Made by a program: the position numbers and the translations under genes. From Brooklawnia cerclae (GTDB taxonomy: Bacteria > Actinomycetota > Actinomycetes > Propionibacteriales > Propionibacteriaceae): 64,000 bases of DNA. Positions 25,213 to 34,055 of this stretch are shown here, piece after piece. Location: positions 62,001 to 126,000 of the forward strand of contig NZ_JAAMOZ010000005.1 in assembly GCF_011758645.1 (NCBI RefSeq), written 5' to 3'. Below the pieces are notes generated by a model. The model saw only the letters and a program-made list of their open reading frames with translations. It was not told the DNA's origin and ran no database searches. How positions within the stretch are numbered: position 1 is the first letter of the stretch; every line of letters starts with the position of its first letter.

Positions 25213-26319
25213 CTATTCCGCCGGGGCCGGAACCGGGCCGGTCGAAGCCCTGACGACGAGCTCGGGGGGAAAGCGTTCGTGACGATGCCCGCCCGATCGG
25301 TCGAAGAGCAGCTCGACCGCGTGCCAACCCAGCTCGTCCATGGGCTGCCGTATGGTCGTGAGCGGCACCGACAGCTGACCCGCGAGCGCCACGTCGTCGA
25401 AGCCGATCACGGAGACGTCTCCGGGCACCGACAGCCCGACCTCGTTCAGGGCGCTGATCGCCCCAAAGGCGATCAGGTCGTTGGCGCAGAATATTCCGGT
25501 CGGACGTTCCTCCTCGCGTGCGAGCAGTCTCCGAAGGCCGTCATGCCCGGCCGGAGCCGTGTACGCGGGAAGGCTCACGAGCATCAGGGTCACCCGTCCG
25601 CGCGACAGGTCACTCACGGCCTCCTGCACGCCGGCCAACCGGTCGCGCGACTGGCGCATCGCGGACGGACCGTTCAGGAAGGCGATGCGACGATGCCCGA
25701 GGTCCAGCAGATGCTCCACCGCCAGCCGCGCACCCAGGCGGTCGTCGACGGAGATGCTCGAGATCCCCTGCGGACGCGCGGCTGAGTCGAACAGGACGAC
25801 GGGCATTCCGCGAGCGGCCAGTTCCCGTGCGGCCGCCACATCGGAGCCCGCGGGCGTCAGCAGCACACCCCGGACTCCCTGCGCCTCGAAGAGGCGGAGG
25901 ATGGCGTTCTCCTCGCGCACGTCAGCGTGGGTGGATGACAGGATCATGACCATCCCGTCCTCCCTGAGCCGCCGTTCCATGCCCACCGCGGCCTCGGTGA
26001 AGAACGGGTTTCCTATGTCGAGCACGGCGACGCCGACGAAGGGTGCCAACCCGCTTCGCAGTGCCTGGGCGGCGCCGTTGCGCACGTAGTCGAGTTGCTC
26101 GATGGCCCCCTCGACCCTGAGGCGCACCTCCGAGGAGACCCGCTCGGGCCTGTTGAGGACGTTGGACACGGTGCCCACCGACACTCCGGCCAGCCGCGCC
26201 ACGTCCTTGACGGACGGCCGGGCGGCCTGGGCGTCGTTCCCGTCGTCGTGTGACGCCGAACCCGCGAGCGGTCCCGCGGTCGGCTGCCCGGGGGGTTCCG
26301 CGGATGGACGGGACTGCAC
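25213..26319 (-). CDS. LacI-family regulator of the rhamnose operon
   Basis: The 368-residue protein has a Ser/Pro/Gly-rich N-terminal tail of about 34 residues, then a LacI helix-turn-helix (SVKDVARLAGVSVGTVSNVLNRPERVS) with hinge helix, and a periplasmic-binding-protein-like sensor domain (FVGVAVLDIGNPFFTEAAVGME onward, with TGIFCANDLIAFGAI). It is divergent from the rhamnose genes with 197 nt between starts. That gap contains two LacI-type palindromes. It most likely represses the operon until rhamnose or a derivative binds. An internal start closer to SVKDVARL is possible. Confidence 0.9.
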   Translation of the reverse strand: MQSRPSAEPPGQPTAGPLAGSASHDDGNDAQAARPSVKDVARLAGVSVGTVSNVLNRPERVSSEVRLRVEGAIEQLDYVRNGAAQALRSGLAPFVGVAVLDIGNPFFTEAAVGMERRLREDGMVMILSSTHADVREENAILRLFEAQGVRGVLLTPAGSDVAAARELAARGMPVVLFDSAARPQGISSISVDDRLGARLAVEHLLDLGHRRIAFLNGPSAMRQSRDRLAGVQEAVSDLSRGRVTLMLVSLPAYTAPAGHDGLRRLLAREEERPTGIFCANDLIAFGAISALNEVGLSVPGDVSVIGFDDVALAGQLSVPLTTIRQPMDELGWHAVELLFDRSGGHRHERFPPELVVRASTGPVPAPAE

Positions 26320-26442
26320 CTGTCATCCCTTCGGCTAGGTGATCGTGTGGCACCAGTGTGCCTCACCGGGCAATCCGGCGGTCGGCGTGGCCCGGACGTG
26401 TCGCCGTCCCGGAAGCCGTCACCAGAACCCGGGCATTGCGCT

Positions 26443-26456
26443 TTGAATCGGTTCAA
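26443..26456 (+). promoter_or_regulatory. LacI-type operator O1 of the rhamnose operon
   Basis: TTGAATCGGTTCAA, a near-palindrome with a central CG as in many LacI-family operators. It falls between a possible -35 TTGCGC (26437-26442) and -10 TAGTGT (26459-26464). Confidence 0.75.
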
Positions 26457-26476
26457 GCTAGTGTCGTCCTCACTGA

Positions 26477-26490
26477 ATGAACCGATTCAA
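26477..26490 (+). promoter_or_regulatory. LacI-type operator O2 of the rhamnose operon
   Basis: ATGAACCGATTCAA is the inverted version of O1, centred 34 bp downstream. It lies 27 nt before the GTG of the mutarotase gene. Two sites allow cooperative binding or a roadblock after the start of transcription. Confidence 0.75.
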
Positions 26491-26516
26491 CACGCCGAGC
26501 GCCAACGGAGACGATC

Positions 26517-26891
26517 GTGGACGACGCAGTCCCGGGAACACCACTGACTTCCCTTCTCACCGATACCGACCAGCAATCACCGACCCGCCGATGTTTCCTG
26601 CTGCGCGTCCGGCCGGACAGGCTCGCCGAATACGTCGAGGCTCACCAGCACGTGTGGCCCGAGATGCGGCAGGCGCTCACGGACGCGGGCTGGCGCAACT
26701 ACTCGCTCTTCCTCGATCCCCCCACCGGCACGGTCGTCGGCTATTTCGAGGCCGACGACACCGACGCGGCCGAGGCCGCCATGGCACGCACCGGGACGAA
26801 CACGCGATGGCAACAGGCCATGGCGCAGTTCTTCGTCCAACCCGACGGCGGCAGCAACCAGACCCTGCCGCAGTACTTCTACCTCGCCTGA
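26517..26891 (+). CDS. rhaM: L-rhamnose mutarotase
   Basis: Interconverts the alpha and beta anomers of L-rhamnose so that the isomerase gets its preferred form. The 124-residue protein has the RhaM core (about residues 23-124): CFLLRVRPDRLAEYVEAHQHVWPEM with the catalytic-site His, SLFLDPPTGTVVGYFE, and the C-terminal LPQYFYL. An N-terminal tail of about 20 residues is extra. GGAG at 26507-26510 supports the GTG start. First gene of the operon, directly behind the LacI operators. Confidence 0.93.
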   Translation: MDDAVPGTPLTSLLTDTDQQSPTRRCFLLRVRPDRLAEYVEAHQHVWPEMRQALTDAGWRNYSLFLDPPTGTVVGYFEADDTDAAEAAMARTGTNTRWQQAMAQFFVQPDGGSNQTLPQYFYLA

Positions 26892-26907
26892 GTCGAAGGA
26901 GACTCCC

Positions 26908-28227
26908 GTGACACAGACACGACACCACCTGACAGGCTGGAAAGCCACAGCCGCCGTATCGATGTCGAACTACATCGACTCCGGCTCGATCATCGCCATC
27001 GCCACGTCCCTCGGCTTCTGGGGGTCCGCGTACTTCCCGGGTGACGACGGCACCATCGCCGGCCTGCTCGCCGCCTTCAGCTCCAACGCGTTCGGCGCGG
27101 CGATCGGCGCCCTCATCGGCGGCCCCCTGTGCGACAAGTACGGCCGGAAGTTCATCTACACCTACGACCTTCTCGTCTACGCGCTCGGAGGGCTCATCGT
27201 CACCTTCGCGATGAACCTCGCGATGCTCTTCATCGGATTCGTCATCATCGGTCTCGCCGTGGGCGCCTCGGTGCCCGCCGGATGGACCTACATCGCGGAG
27301 TTCGCACCGCCCAACCGGCGCGGACGCCATGTGGCCGCCACCCAGCTGGCCTGGTCGTTCGGGCCGTTCATCGGATTCGGCCTGGCCGCCGCGCTCGCCC
27401 CGCTGGGGTTGATCGGGTCTCGCATCGTCTTCGCCCACCTCGTCGTCATCGCCCTGATCACGTGGTACGTCCGGCAGGGGCTCGACGAGTCCCAGGCATG
27501 GGCCGACGCCAAGGGCGGAGCGGACGCGAAGCCGCCCTCGATGTGGGCCTCGTTCCGTGCCCTGTTCAGCCGCAAGGCGAACATCACCGCACTGCTCTTC
27601 CTCGCCGCCATCTACACGTTCTGGAACCAGGCGGCCAGCCAGAACGGGATCTTCCTGCCGACGATCCTCACGTCCATGGGCTACGAGACGCTCGAGGCGG
27701 ACCTGTTCTCGATGCTGTCGTGGGGCGTGGTCATCCTCAGCACGCTGGCCTTCATGTTCCTCGTCGACAGGGTCTCCTACCGGTGGCATTTCGCGCTCGG
27801 CGCGGCGCTGGCGATCGTCGCCTGGATCGTCCTGGTCTTCGGGTCCCCGACGGCGGGCGCCACCGCCTTCGGATACGCGATCCTGTGGGGCCTGTCGGCC
27901 GGCCCCTCGGCCCAGGCCTTCTACTCGGTCTGGTCCCCGGAGCTCTTCGCGACCCCCTATCGCGCCGGTGCCCAGGGAATCATCTTCTTCGCGGTGCGCC
28001 TGATGTCCGGCCTCATCTCGCTGATCTTCCCCGTCATCCTCGCCCGTCCCAACGGGCTGGTGATCAACGGGCTGATCCTCATCGGCTTCCTCACGGCGAA
28101 CCTGATCATCGGCACCATCTGGACCCCGCACACCCAGGGCAAGGCTCTGGACGAGATCGAACGCGAACGGTACGGCGAGGTCGTCTCCGCCGGGCCGATC
28201 GACACGGAACAGGTGCCGGCCGGCTGA
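26908..28227 (+). CDS. MFS sugar permease, probable L-rhamnose transporter
   Basis: The 439-residue major facilitator protein has 12 predicted helices. The MFS signature between helices 2 and 3 reads GGPLCDKYGRKFIY, and the helix-4/5 region reads GASVPAGWTYIAEFAPPNRRGRH. It lies 16 nt behind rhaM, has GAAGGAG before its GTG, and precedes the isomerase gene by 55 nt. Placement inside a complete rhamnose catabolic operon is the reason for calling it the rhamnose importer; the sequence alone would only say sugar or organic-acid MFS symporter. Confidence 0.88.
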   Translation: MTQTRHHLTGWKATAAVSMSNYIDSGSIIAIATSLGFWGSAYFPGDDGTIAGLLAAFSSNAFGAAIGALIGGPLCDKYGRKFIYTYDLLVYALGGLIVTFAMNLAMLFIGFVIIGLAVGASVPAGWTYIAEFAPPNRRGRHVAATQLAWSFGPFIGFGLAAALAPLGLIGSRIVFAHLVVIALITWYVRQGLDESQAWADAKGGADAKPPSMWASFRALFSRKANITALLFLAAIYTFWNQAASQNGIFLPTILTSMGYETLEADLFSMLSWGVVILSTLAFMFLVDRVSYRWHFALGAALAIVAWIVLVFGSPTAGATAFGYAILWGLSAGPSAQAFYSVWSPELFATPYRAGAQGIIFFAVRLMSGLISLIFPVILARPNGLVINGLILIGFLTANLIIGTIWTPHTQGKALDEIERERYGEVVSAGPIDTEQVPAG

Positions 28228-28282
28228 CCGGCAACGCTCGCTTCCGCCCACACCCATCACAACCACGAAGGAGCACCATCAC

Positions 28283-29464
28283 ATGGTCTCGCTCAGCAAC
28301 CTCACCCCCGAGGCCCACCGCCTCCTGTCCACCCAGACCATCGAGTTGGCCTCGTGGGCGTTCGGCAACGCCGGCACCCGGTTCAAGGTCTATTCGACCC
28401 CGGGGACACCCCGCGATCCGTACGAGAAGATCGCGGACGCCGCGCAGGTCAACGCCTTCACCGGCATCACCCCGCGGGTCTCGCTCCACATCCCCTGGGA
28501 CGAGGTCGACGACTACGGCAAGCTCGCCCAGTTCGCCCGTGACAACGGCGTCGTCCTCGGGAACATCAACTCGAACGTCTTCCAGGACGACGACTACAAG
28601 TTCGGATCGCTGACCAACTCCGATCCGGCGATCCGCGCCAAGGCGATCGACGCCCACAAGCACTGCATCGACATCATGGGCGCCACGGGCTCCGACACCC
28701 TGAAGATCTGGCTCGGCGACGGGACGAACTACCCCGGCCAGGATTCCATCTCCGGTCGTCAGGATCGGCTCGCGGACTCGCTCGCACAGATCTACGCGTA
28801 CCTCGCCGACGACCAGCAACTCCTGCTCGAGTACAAGTTCTTCGAGCCGGCCTTCTACCACACCGACGTTCCCGACTGGGGCACCGCACTGCTCCAGGTG
28901 CTCAGCCTCGGCGAGCGGGCCACCGTCTGCCTCGACACCGGACACCACGCGCCGGGCACGAACGTCGAGTTCATCGTGGTGCAACTCCTGAGGGCCGGCC
29001 GACTGGGGGCGTTCGACTTCAACTCGCGCTTCTACGCCGACGACGACCTGATGGTCGGCGCGGCCGACCCGTTCCAGCTGTTCAGGATCCTGAACGAGAT
29101 CGTCAGCCTCGACGCGCTCGACACCGAGAAGTCGGGCGTCAACTTCATGCTCGACCAGTGCCACCAGCTCGAGGACAAGATCCCCGGCGAGATCCGCTCG
29201 GCCCTCAACGTCCAGGAGGCGACCGCGAAGGCACTCCTCGTCGACCGGGACGCGCTGGCCCGCGCGCAGGCCGACCACGACGTCCTCGGCGCCAACACCG
29301 TCCTCATGGACGCCTACAGCACCGACGTCCGCCCGCTGCTGCGCGAACTGCGCGAGGAGAAGGGCCTCGACCCCGACCCCTACGGCGCCTTCCTGCGCTC
29401 CGGCTATCTGGAGAAGGTCGCCGCCGAACGCGTCGGCGGCCAGCAGGCCGGCTGGGGAGCATGA
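28283..29464 (+). CDS. rhaI: L-rhamnose isomerase (RhaI type)
   Basis: Isomerises L-rhamnose to L-rhamnulose in a metal-dependent reaction. The 393-residue protein is of the shorter TIM-barrel type (RhaI, like the Pseudomonas stutzeri enzyme), not the E. coli RhaA type. Probable metal and active-site segments are LEYKFFEPAFYHTDVPDWG (Glu, His, Asp), CLDTGHHAPGTN and AFDFNSRFYADDDLMVG, all characteristic of the family. GAAGGAG precedes the ATG. It is followed by the kinase gene after 52 nt. Confidence 0.95.
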   Translation: MVSLSNLTPEAHRLLSTQTIELASWAFGNAGTRFKVYSTPGTPRDPYEKIADAAQVNAFTGITPRVSLHIPWDEVDDYGKLAQFARDNGVVLGNINSNVFQDDDYKFGSLTNSDPAIRAKAIDAHKHCIDIMGATGSDTLKIWLGDGTNYPGQDSISGRQDRLADSLAQIYAYLADDQQLLLEYKFFEPAFYHTDVPDWGTALLQVLSLGERATVCLDTGHHAPGTNVEFIVVQLLRAGRLGAFDFNSRFYADDDLMVGAADPFQLFRILNEIVSLDALDTEKSGVNFMLDQCHQLEDKIPGEIRSALNVQEATAKALLVDRDALARAQADHDVLGANTVLMDAYSTDVRPLLRELREEKGLDPDPYGAFLRSGYLEKVAAERVGGQQAGWGA

Positions 29465-29516
29465 CCCGGCCGCGATCTGCCGAGCAACCGCACTCACACC
29501 GAGGAAGACGCCGAGC

Positions 29517-31082
29517 ATGACATGGACAGTCGCCGCCATCGACCTGGGGGCCTCCAGCGGCCGCGTGCTCATCGGCACGCTGTCGGCCGACGGGGTTCTC
29601 ACGGTCGACGAGTGCTCGCGCTTCCCCAACGCGCCGGTGCGCGTCCCCTTCGACAGCGGTGACGACCTGCAGTGGGACGTCCTGTCGCTGTGGGAGGGGA
29701 TCCGCGCCGGGCTGCGTGAGGCCGCCCGGCGCGGCCCGGTGGACGCCGTCGGGATCGACACGTGGGGGGTGGACTACGGCCTGCTCGACGCCGACGGACG
29801 CCTGCTGGGCAACCCCATGTCCTATCGCTCGGAGCGCACGGCCACCGCCGTCGAGCGCGTCCACTCGGCCCTTCCCCCCGAGGAGCTGTACGCCCTCAAC
29901 GGCATCCAGTTCCAGCCCTTCAACACCATGTTCCAGCTGGTCGCCGACACCTGCCTGGCCCGCGACGCCCTGACCCGCCAGATGCTCCTGATCCCCGACC
30001 TGCTCGGCTACTGGCTCACCGGCCAGAGGATCTGCGAGGTGTCGAACGCCTCGACGACCGGTCTGATCGACCCGGCGACGCGACGCTGGAGCCCCCGGAT
30101 CCTCACGACGCTCCGTGAGGGCCTGCACGCGGATGTGCCCGCGATCCTGCCGCCCCTGGTCGAGCCCGGCACCGTGGTGGGGCCCGTGCATCTCGGCTCC
30201 GTGGACCTGCGGACCCACACGGGTGCCCCGTCACCGCTCATCGCGGTCGCGTCCCACGACACGGCCTCGGCGGTCGTGGCCGTTCCCGCCACGCACGACC
30301 ACAGCGATCCCGGCGCCACGTTCGGGTTCATCTCGTCTGGGACCTGGTCGCTCGTCGGCGTCGAGCTCGACGCCCCGGTGCGGACGCCGGCGTCCAGGCG
30401 CGCCAACTTCACCAACGAGCTGGGGTTGGACGGCACCGTCCGGTATCTGAAGAACATCACCGGCATGTGGGTGCAGCAGGAGTGCCTGCGGCAGTGGCGC
30501 GACGAGGACGCGGGCCGCCAGATGCCGTGGCCGGAGGTGACCGCCGAGACGGAGGCGGCTACACCCATGCGCACCCTGTTCGACGTCAACGACCCGGTCT
30601 TCGCCGCCCCCGGTGTCATGACCACGCGCATCGACGAATGGGCGGAGCGAGCCGGCGAACCCATCCCCCGGCACCGCGGAGAGTATCTTCGCTCGATCAC
30701 CGAGTCACTCGTCGTGGCCTACCGCCGCGCCCTCCGCGAAGCCACCCGGCTGTCGGGTTCGGCCATCGGGGCGGTCCATGTCGTCGGCGGCGGGTCGAAG
30801 AACCGCCTTCTGTGCCAACTCACCGCCGACGCCACCGGCCTGCCGGTCGTCGCCGGCCCCGTGGAGGGCACGGCGGTCGGGAACATGCTCGTGCAACTGC
30901 GAGCCATCGGCGCCCTGCGCGGCGGGCTCGACGCACTGCGCCTCGTCGTGGAGCGATCGGTCGAGACCGACCACTACGCTCCCACCCCGGGGGCGGAAGT
31001 CCTGTGGGACGAGGCTGAGCGCCGCGTCCTCAACCCCCGGCGAACCCCAGCCGCGGCCGTCGTCGACGGACTCGGCTCGTGA
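29517..31082 (+). CDS. rhaB: Rhamnulokinase
   Basis: Phosphorylates L-rhamnulose to rhamnulose 1-phosphate with ATP. The 521-residue FGGY-family sugar kinase shows the N-terminal phosphate motif AAIDLGASSGRVLIG, the sugar-binding GIDTWGVDYGLLDADG, the ATPase motif SSGTWSLVGVE and the adenosine motif HVVGGGSKNRLLCQLTADATG. The length fits the family. It sits between the isomerase and the aldolase, with 38 nt to the aldolase start. Confidence 0.95.
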   Translation: MTWTVAAIDLGASSGRVLIGTLSADGVLTVDECSRFPNAPVRVPFDSGDDLQWDVLSLWEGIRAGLREAARRGPVDAVGIDTWGVDYGLLDADGRLLGNPMSYRSERTATAVERVHSALPPEELYALNGIQFQPFNTMFQLVADTCLARDALTRQMLLIPDLLGYWLTGQRICEVSNASTTGLIDPATRRWSPRILTTLREGLHADVPAILPPLVEPGTVVGPVHLGSVDLRTHTGAPSPLIAVASHDTASAVVAVPATHDHSDPGATFGFISSGTWSLVGVELDAPVRTPASRRANFTNELGLDGTVRYLKNITGMWVQQECLRQWRDEDAGRQMPWPEVTAETEAATPMRTLFDVNDPVFAAPGVMTTRIDEWAERAGEPIPRHRGEYLRSITESLVVAYRRALREATRLSGSAIGAVHVVGGGSKNRLLCQLTADATGLPVVAGPVEGTAVGNMLVQLRAIGALRGGLDALRLVVERSVETDHYAPTPGAEVLWDEAERRVLNPRRTPAAAVVDGLGS

Positions 31083-31120
31083 CCGCACGAGCCGACGGAA
31101 CACACCAACCAGGAGGAACA

Positions 31121-31939
31121 ATGACCCATCCCACCACCGCAGCGGCGATCCTCGACTCCATGGGGAAGGCCGGAGCACGCCTCGACCACATCGGCGCCTG
31201 CGAGGCGGGCGCGGGCAACATCTCGGTGTCGATCAGGCAGACCCCGGCCGACCTCGACGACTTCTTCCCGGAGGTCTCCTCCATCGACCTCCCGGTGCAG
31301 GTCCCGGGCCTTGCCGGATGGACGTTCTTCGTCACCGGCTCGGGGAGCAGGCTCCGCGAGATCGGCGAGGACCCCACCGCCAACGTCTCCGTGATCATCG
31401 TGGACGACGGGGGCACGACAGCCACGTGGCGCACGTCCCCTCGGCGCACCTTCGTCAGGCCGACCTCGGAGTTCAACTCCCACCTGGGCGTCCACGAGGA
31501 CCAGGTGACCCGGCGCGGGCTCGACTTCCAGGCGGTCATCCACGCCCAGCCGCCGTACCTGGTCCAGCTCTCGCACATCCCCGCCCTGCGCAACGACGAG
31601 GCCTTCAACCGGGCCGTGCTGCGCTGGGAGCCCGAGACCATCGTCCAGTTGCCCGGGGGGATCAAGGTGCTCGGCTTCATGGTGCCCGGTAGCGAGGAGC
31701 TGGGACTCAACAACGTGGAGGCGCTACGCGACCACCAGATCGTCCTGTGGAGCAAGCACGGCCTCATGGTGCGCTCGGACGACTCCCCGCTGGCCGCGGT
31801 CGACAAGGTCGAATACGTCGAGACGGGTGCGATGTACGAGTACCGCAACCTCGCGATCGGGGGCACGGGCGAAGGCCTCCTGGCCGAGGAGGGGCACCGC
31901 GTGGTCGAGGCGTTCGGCGTCGACACCGACCTGTTCTAG
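31121..31939 (+). CDS. rhaD: Rhamnulose-1-phosphate aldolase (class II)
   Basis: Cleaves rhamnulose 1-phosphate to dihydroxyacetone phosphate and L-lactaldehyde. The 272-residue protein has class II aldolase landmarks: GACEAGAGNISV near the N-terminus (phosphate binding), SEFNSHLGVH, FQAVIHAQPPYLVQLSHI and the zinc-ligand segment LWSKHGLMV. The usual His-x-His zinc pair reads His-Ala-Gln here, which is worth checking. The ATG at 31121 has a perfect AGGAGG before it. Last gene of the operon; no lactaldehyde dehydrogenase or reductase is encoded nearby. Confidence 0.92.
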   Translation: MTHPTTAAAILDSMGKAGARLDHIGACEAGAGNISVSIRQTPADLDDFFPEVSSIDLPVQVPGLAGWTFFVTGSGSRLREIGEDPTANVSVIIVDDGGTTATWRTSPRRTFVRPTSEFNSHLGVHEDQVTRRGLDFQAVIHAQPPYLVQLSHIPALRNDEAFNRAVLRWEPETIVQLPGGIKVLGFMVPGSEELGLNNVEALRDHQIVLWSKHGLMVRSDDSPLAAVDKVEYVETGAMYEYRNLAIGGTGEGLLAEEGHRVVEAFGVDTDLF

Positions 31940-31950
31940 AGCCTCCCCGG

Positions 31951-31975
31951 CCGGGCCGACGGCTCGGTCGCCCGG
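31951..31975 (+). terminator. Candidate terminator after rhaD
   Basis: CCGGGC-CGA (31951-31959) can pair with TCG (31964-31966) and GCCCGG (31970-31975), with a 3-nt bulge and a 4-nt loop. It starts 12 nt after the rhaD stop and is followed at once by repeat element copy 2. Confidence 0.45.
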
Positions 31976-31981
31976 CTCCGC

Positions 31982-32089
31982 GTGACAGACTTCCTTCAAA
32001 TCTCGCTCACCCGCAACCAGCCCGGGCATTCTTCCTTGCCAGAGCCGGAAGCCATGAAGACGCCCAGCGAATTGAAGGAACTGAGTCAC
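31982..32089. repeat. 108-bp terminal-inverted-repeat element, copy 2
   Basis: Same length and layout as copy 1. Left arm GTGAC-AGAC-TTCCTTCAA (31982-31999); right arm TTGAAGGAA-CTGA-GTCAC (32072-32089). The four bases between GTGAC and TTCCTT do not pair well, so the conserved parts are GTGAC and TTCCTTCAA themselves. The internal CATG has its ATG at 32054, again 20 nt before GAAGGAAC. It lies between the convergent rhaD and response-regulator genes. Confidence 0.85.
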
Positions 32090-32118
32090 GGTGCGGCCAC
32101 CGCACGTGGCGCCGCCGG

Positions 32119-32790
32119 TCACCCCGCCGGGCGCACGAGGGCCGCGTCGTAGGCGAAGACGACCATGTGGACGCGGTCGCGCAGGTCGAGCTTGGTGAGG
32201 ATGTGGCTGACGTGGGTCTTCACGGTCGCCTCGGCGACGAACAGCCGCTCGGCGATCTCCTGGTTGGTCAGACCCCGTGCCACCAGGCCGAGCACCTCCT
32301 GCTCGCGATCGCTCAGCAGGCCGAGACGCTCCCGGGCATCCGTTGCCGGGACCGACTCGTCCGGCATGCTGGGCAGGAAACGTTCCAGCAGCCGACGGGT
32401 GACGCTGGGGGCCACGACCGCGTTGCCGGAATGCACGGCCCGGATCGCCGACAGCAGGTCGGCCGGGCCCGCGTCCTTCAGCAGGAACCCCGAGGCTCCC
32501 GCCTGCAGCGCGGCGAACACGTAGTCGTCCAGGTCGAAGGTCGTGAGGACGAGCACCCGTGCCCGCGCACCGGACGCGACGACACGCCGGGTGGCCTCGA
32601 TGCCGTCCATGTCGGGCATGCGGATGTCCATGAGCACCACGTCCGGGTCGTGCTCCCGCACCGCCGCGAGCGCCTCGTGCCCCGTGCCCGCCTCGCTGAC
32701 CACAGTCATGTCGGACTGGGCGTCCAGCACCATGCGGAACCCGACGCGCACCATCTGCTGGTCATCGGCCAGCACGAGCCTGATCGTCAC
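32119..32790 (-). CDS. NarL/LuxR-family response regulator
   Basis: The 223-residue regulator has a receiver domain with acidic pair LADD (residues 7-10), phospho-acceptor Asp55 in VVLMDIRMPD, the Thr in LTTFD and the Lys in LLKDAG. A linker is followed by a LuxR-type helix-turn-helix (LSDREQEVLGLVARGLTNQEIAERLFVAEATVKTHVSHI). It overlaps the sensor kinase by 4 nt. Targets are not identifiable; the LuxR output domain normally binds DNA as a phosphorylation-induced dimer. Confidence 0.95.
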   Translation of the reverse strand: MTIRLVLADDQQMVRVGFRMVLDAQSDMTVVSEAGTGHEALAAVREHDPDVVLMDIRMPDMDGIEATRRVVASGARARVLVLTTFDLDDYVFAALQAGASGFLLKDAGPADLLSAIRAVHSGNAVVAPSVTRRLLERFLPSMPDESVPATDARERLGLLSDREQEVLGLVARGLTNQEIAERLFVAEATVKTHVSHILTKLDLRDRVHMVVFAYDAALVRPAG

Positions 32791-34043
32791 CCGTTGTCCT
32801 CCTCGTCGACCGCGATGCCCACCTCGCTCGCAGGCAGGTCGGCGATCACCTCGAACCCGCCCGCCGCGCGCTCCCGGGCCACCAGCGTGCCACGGAACGC
32901 CGCCATGCGCTCGCGCATGCCGATCAACCCGTGTCCCAGGCCGTCGACGGGATCATGGCCCCGTCCGTCGTCGGTGACGTGGATGTGCAGACCCGCGGGG
33001 GTGTGCCGCAACTGCACGGTGGCGTGCGCCCCCGGGCCGGCGTGCTTGATGACGTTCGTCAGAGCCTCCTGGACCACGCGGTATGCGGCGGTCCCGGCAC
33101 CCGCGCCGAGCGGAGCGTGGTCGTCCGGCCGGCCCACGACCTCGAACCCCACCGGCAGCCCCGCGTCCCGTACGTTGCGGACGAGGGCCGCGATGTCGTC
33201 CAGCCCGACCGTCGGGGCGAGTTCCGCGCTCTCGCCGTCGGTGCGCAGCACTCCCACGATGCGGCGTGTCTCGTCCAGCGCGTTGTGCGCGGTCGTCCGG
33301 ATCACCCCGAGGGTTCGGCTCGCGGCCTCCAGCCGCTCCTCGGGGTCACCCGGGCGGTCGATGAGATAGCCGGCCCCGTCCGCCTGGACGACGATCAACG
33401 AGAGCGAGTGGGCGACGATGTCGTGCATGTCGCGCGCGATGCGGGAGCGTTCCTGCTGGATCGCCAGTTCGCGCTGCTGAAGCTGTGCCCGCTCGACGAC
33501 CGCCGCCCGTTCCCCCTCGCTCCGCTCGGCGAGTTGCCGGTGGTGGTCGATGCGCCCGAACACCCAGGCCACGATCACCAGCAGCGCGCAGGCCGCCGCG
33601 TCCACTCCTGCCAGTGTCAGGGCGCTCCTCAGATCGCCCGGATCGCCGCGGAAACCCTGTGGGCCGAACACGACGTCCAGGCCGCCGAGCACGGACGAGA
33701 CCAGACCGGCGGCCAGCCACAGGTTGGGATGCCGCGACGACTTGGCCACCGCGTGGATGATCGGCAGGACGACGAAGTTGCCGATCACGAACTCGTCGAT
33801 GACGACGAGCTGGACGATGTGGGGAACGATCAGGAGCAGCCCGGCGAGGTCGGGGTTGGTCCGGCGCCACAGGAGCGGCACGACGTAGGCGACGCCCCAC
33901 GCGACGTACCACCCCTCGGACTGGGTAGCGTTCGCCAGGGAGGTCTGGAAGCCCACGACGAACGGGAGAAGCAGCAGGACCAGGCCGAGGTCGGCCACCC
34001 AGGGGTGCGCGGCCATGAAGGCACCGATCCTGCTGAACGTCAT
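32787..34043 (-). CDS. Sensor histidine kinase (HisKA_3 type)
   Basis: The 418-residue membrane kinase has five or six N-terminal helices (about residues 15-165), a coiled-coil (about 170-200), the HisKA_3 dimerisation/phospho-acceptor segment RSRIARDMHDIVAHSLS with His207, and a HATPase_c domain with VVQEALTNVIKHA (N box) and VTDDGRG (G1 box). It has no large extracellular domain, so the signal is probably sensed in or at the membrane, as in DesK/LiaS-like kinases. The start follows a leaderless-type TAGGCT box. It forms a two-gene operon with the response regulator. Confidence 0.93.
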   Translation of the reverse strand: MTFSRIGAFMAAHPWVADLGLVLLLLPFVVGFQTSLANATQSEGWYVAWGVAYVVPLLWRRTNPDLAGLLLIVPHIVQLVVIDEFVIGNFVVLPIIHAVAKSSRHPNLWLAAGLVSSVLGGLDVVFGPQGFRGDPGDLRSALTLAGVDAAACALLVIVAWVFGRIDHHRQLAERSEGERAAVVERAQLQQRELAIQQERSRIARDMHDIVAHSLSLIVVQADGAGYLIDRPGDPEERLEAASRTLGVIRTTAHNALDETRRIVGVLRTDGESAELAPTVGLDDIAALVRNVRDAGLPVGFEVVGRPDDHAPLGAGAGTAAYRVVQEALTNVIKHAGPGAHATVQLRHTPAGLHIHVTDDGRGHDPVDGLGHGLIGMRERMAAFRGTLVARERAAGGFEVIADLPASEVGIAVDEEDNG

Positions 34044-34049
34044 GGACGC

Positions 34050-34055
34050 AGCCTA
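34050..34055 (-). promoter_or_regulatory. Leaderless -10 box of the histidine kinase gene
   Basis: TAGGCT on the minus strand, 6 nt before the ATG at 34043, with no ribosome-binding site between. Confidence 0.6.
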
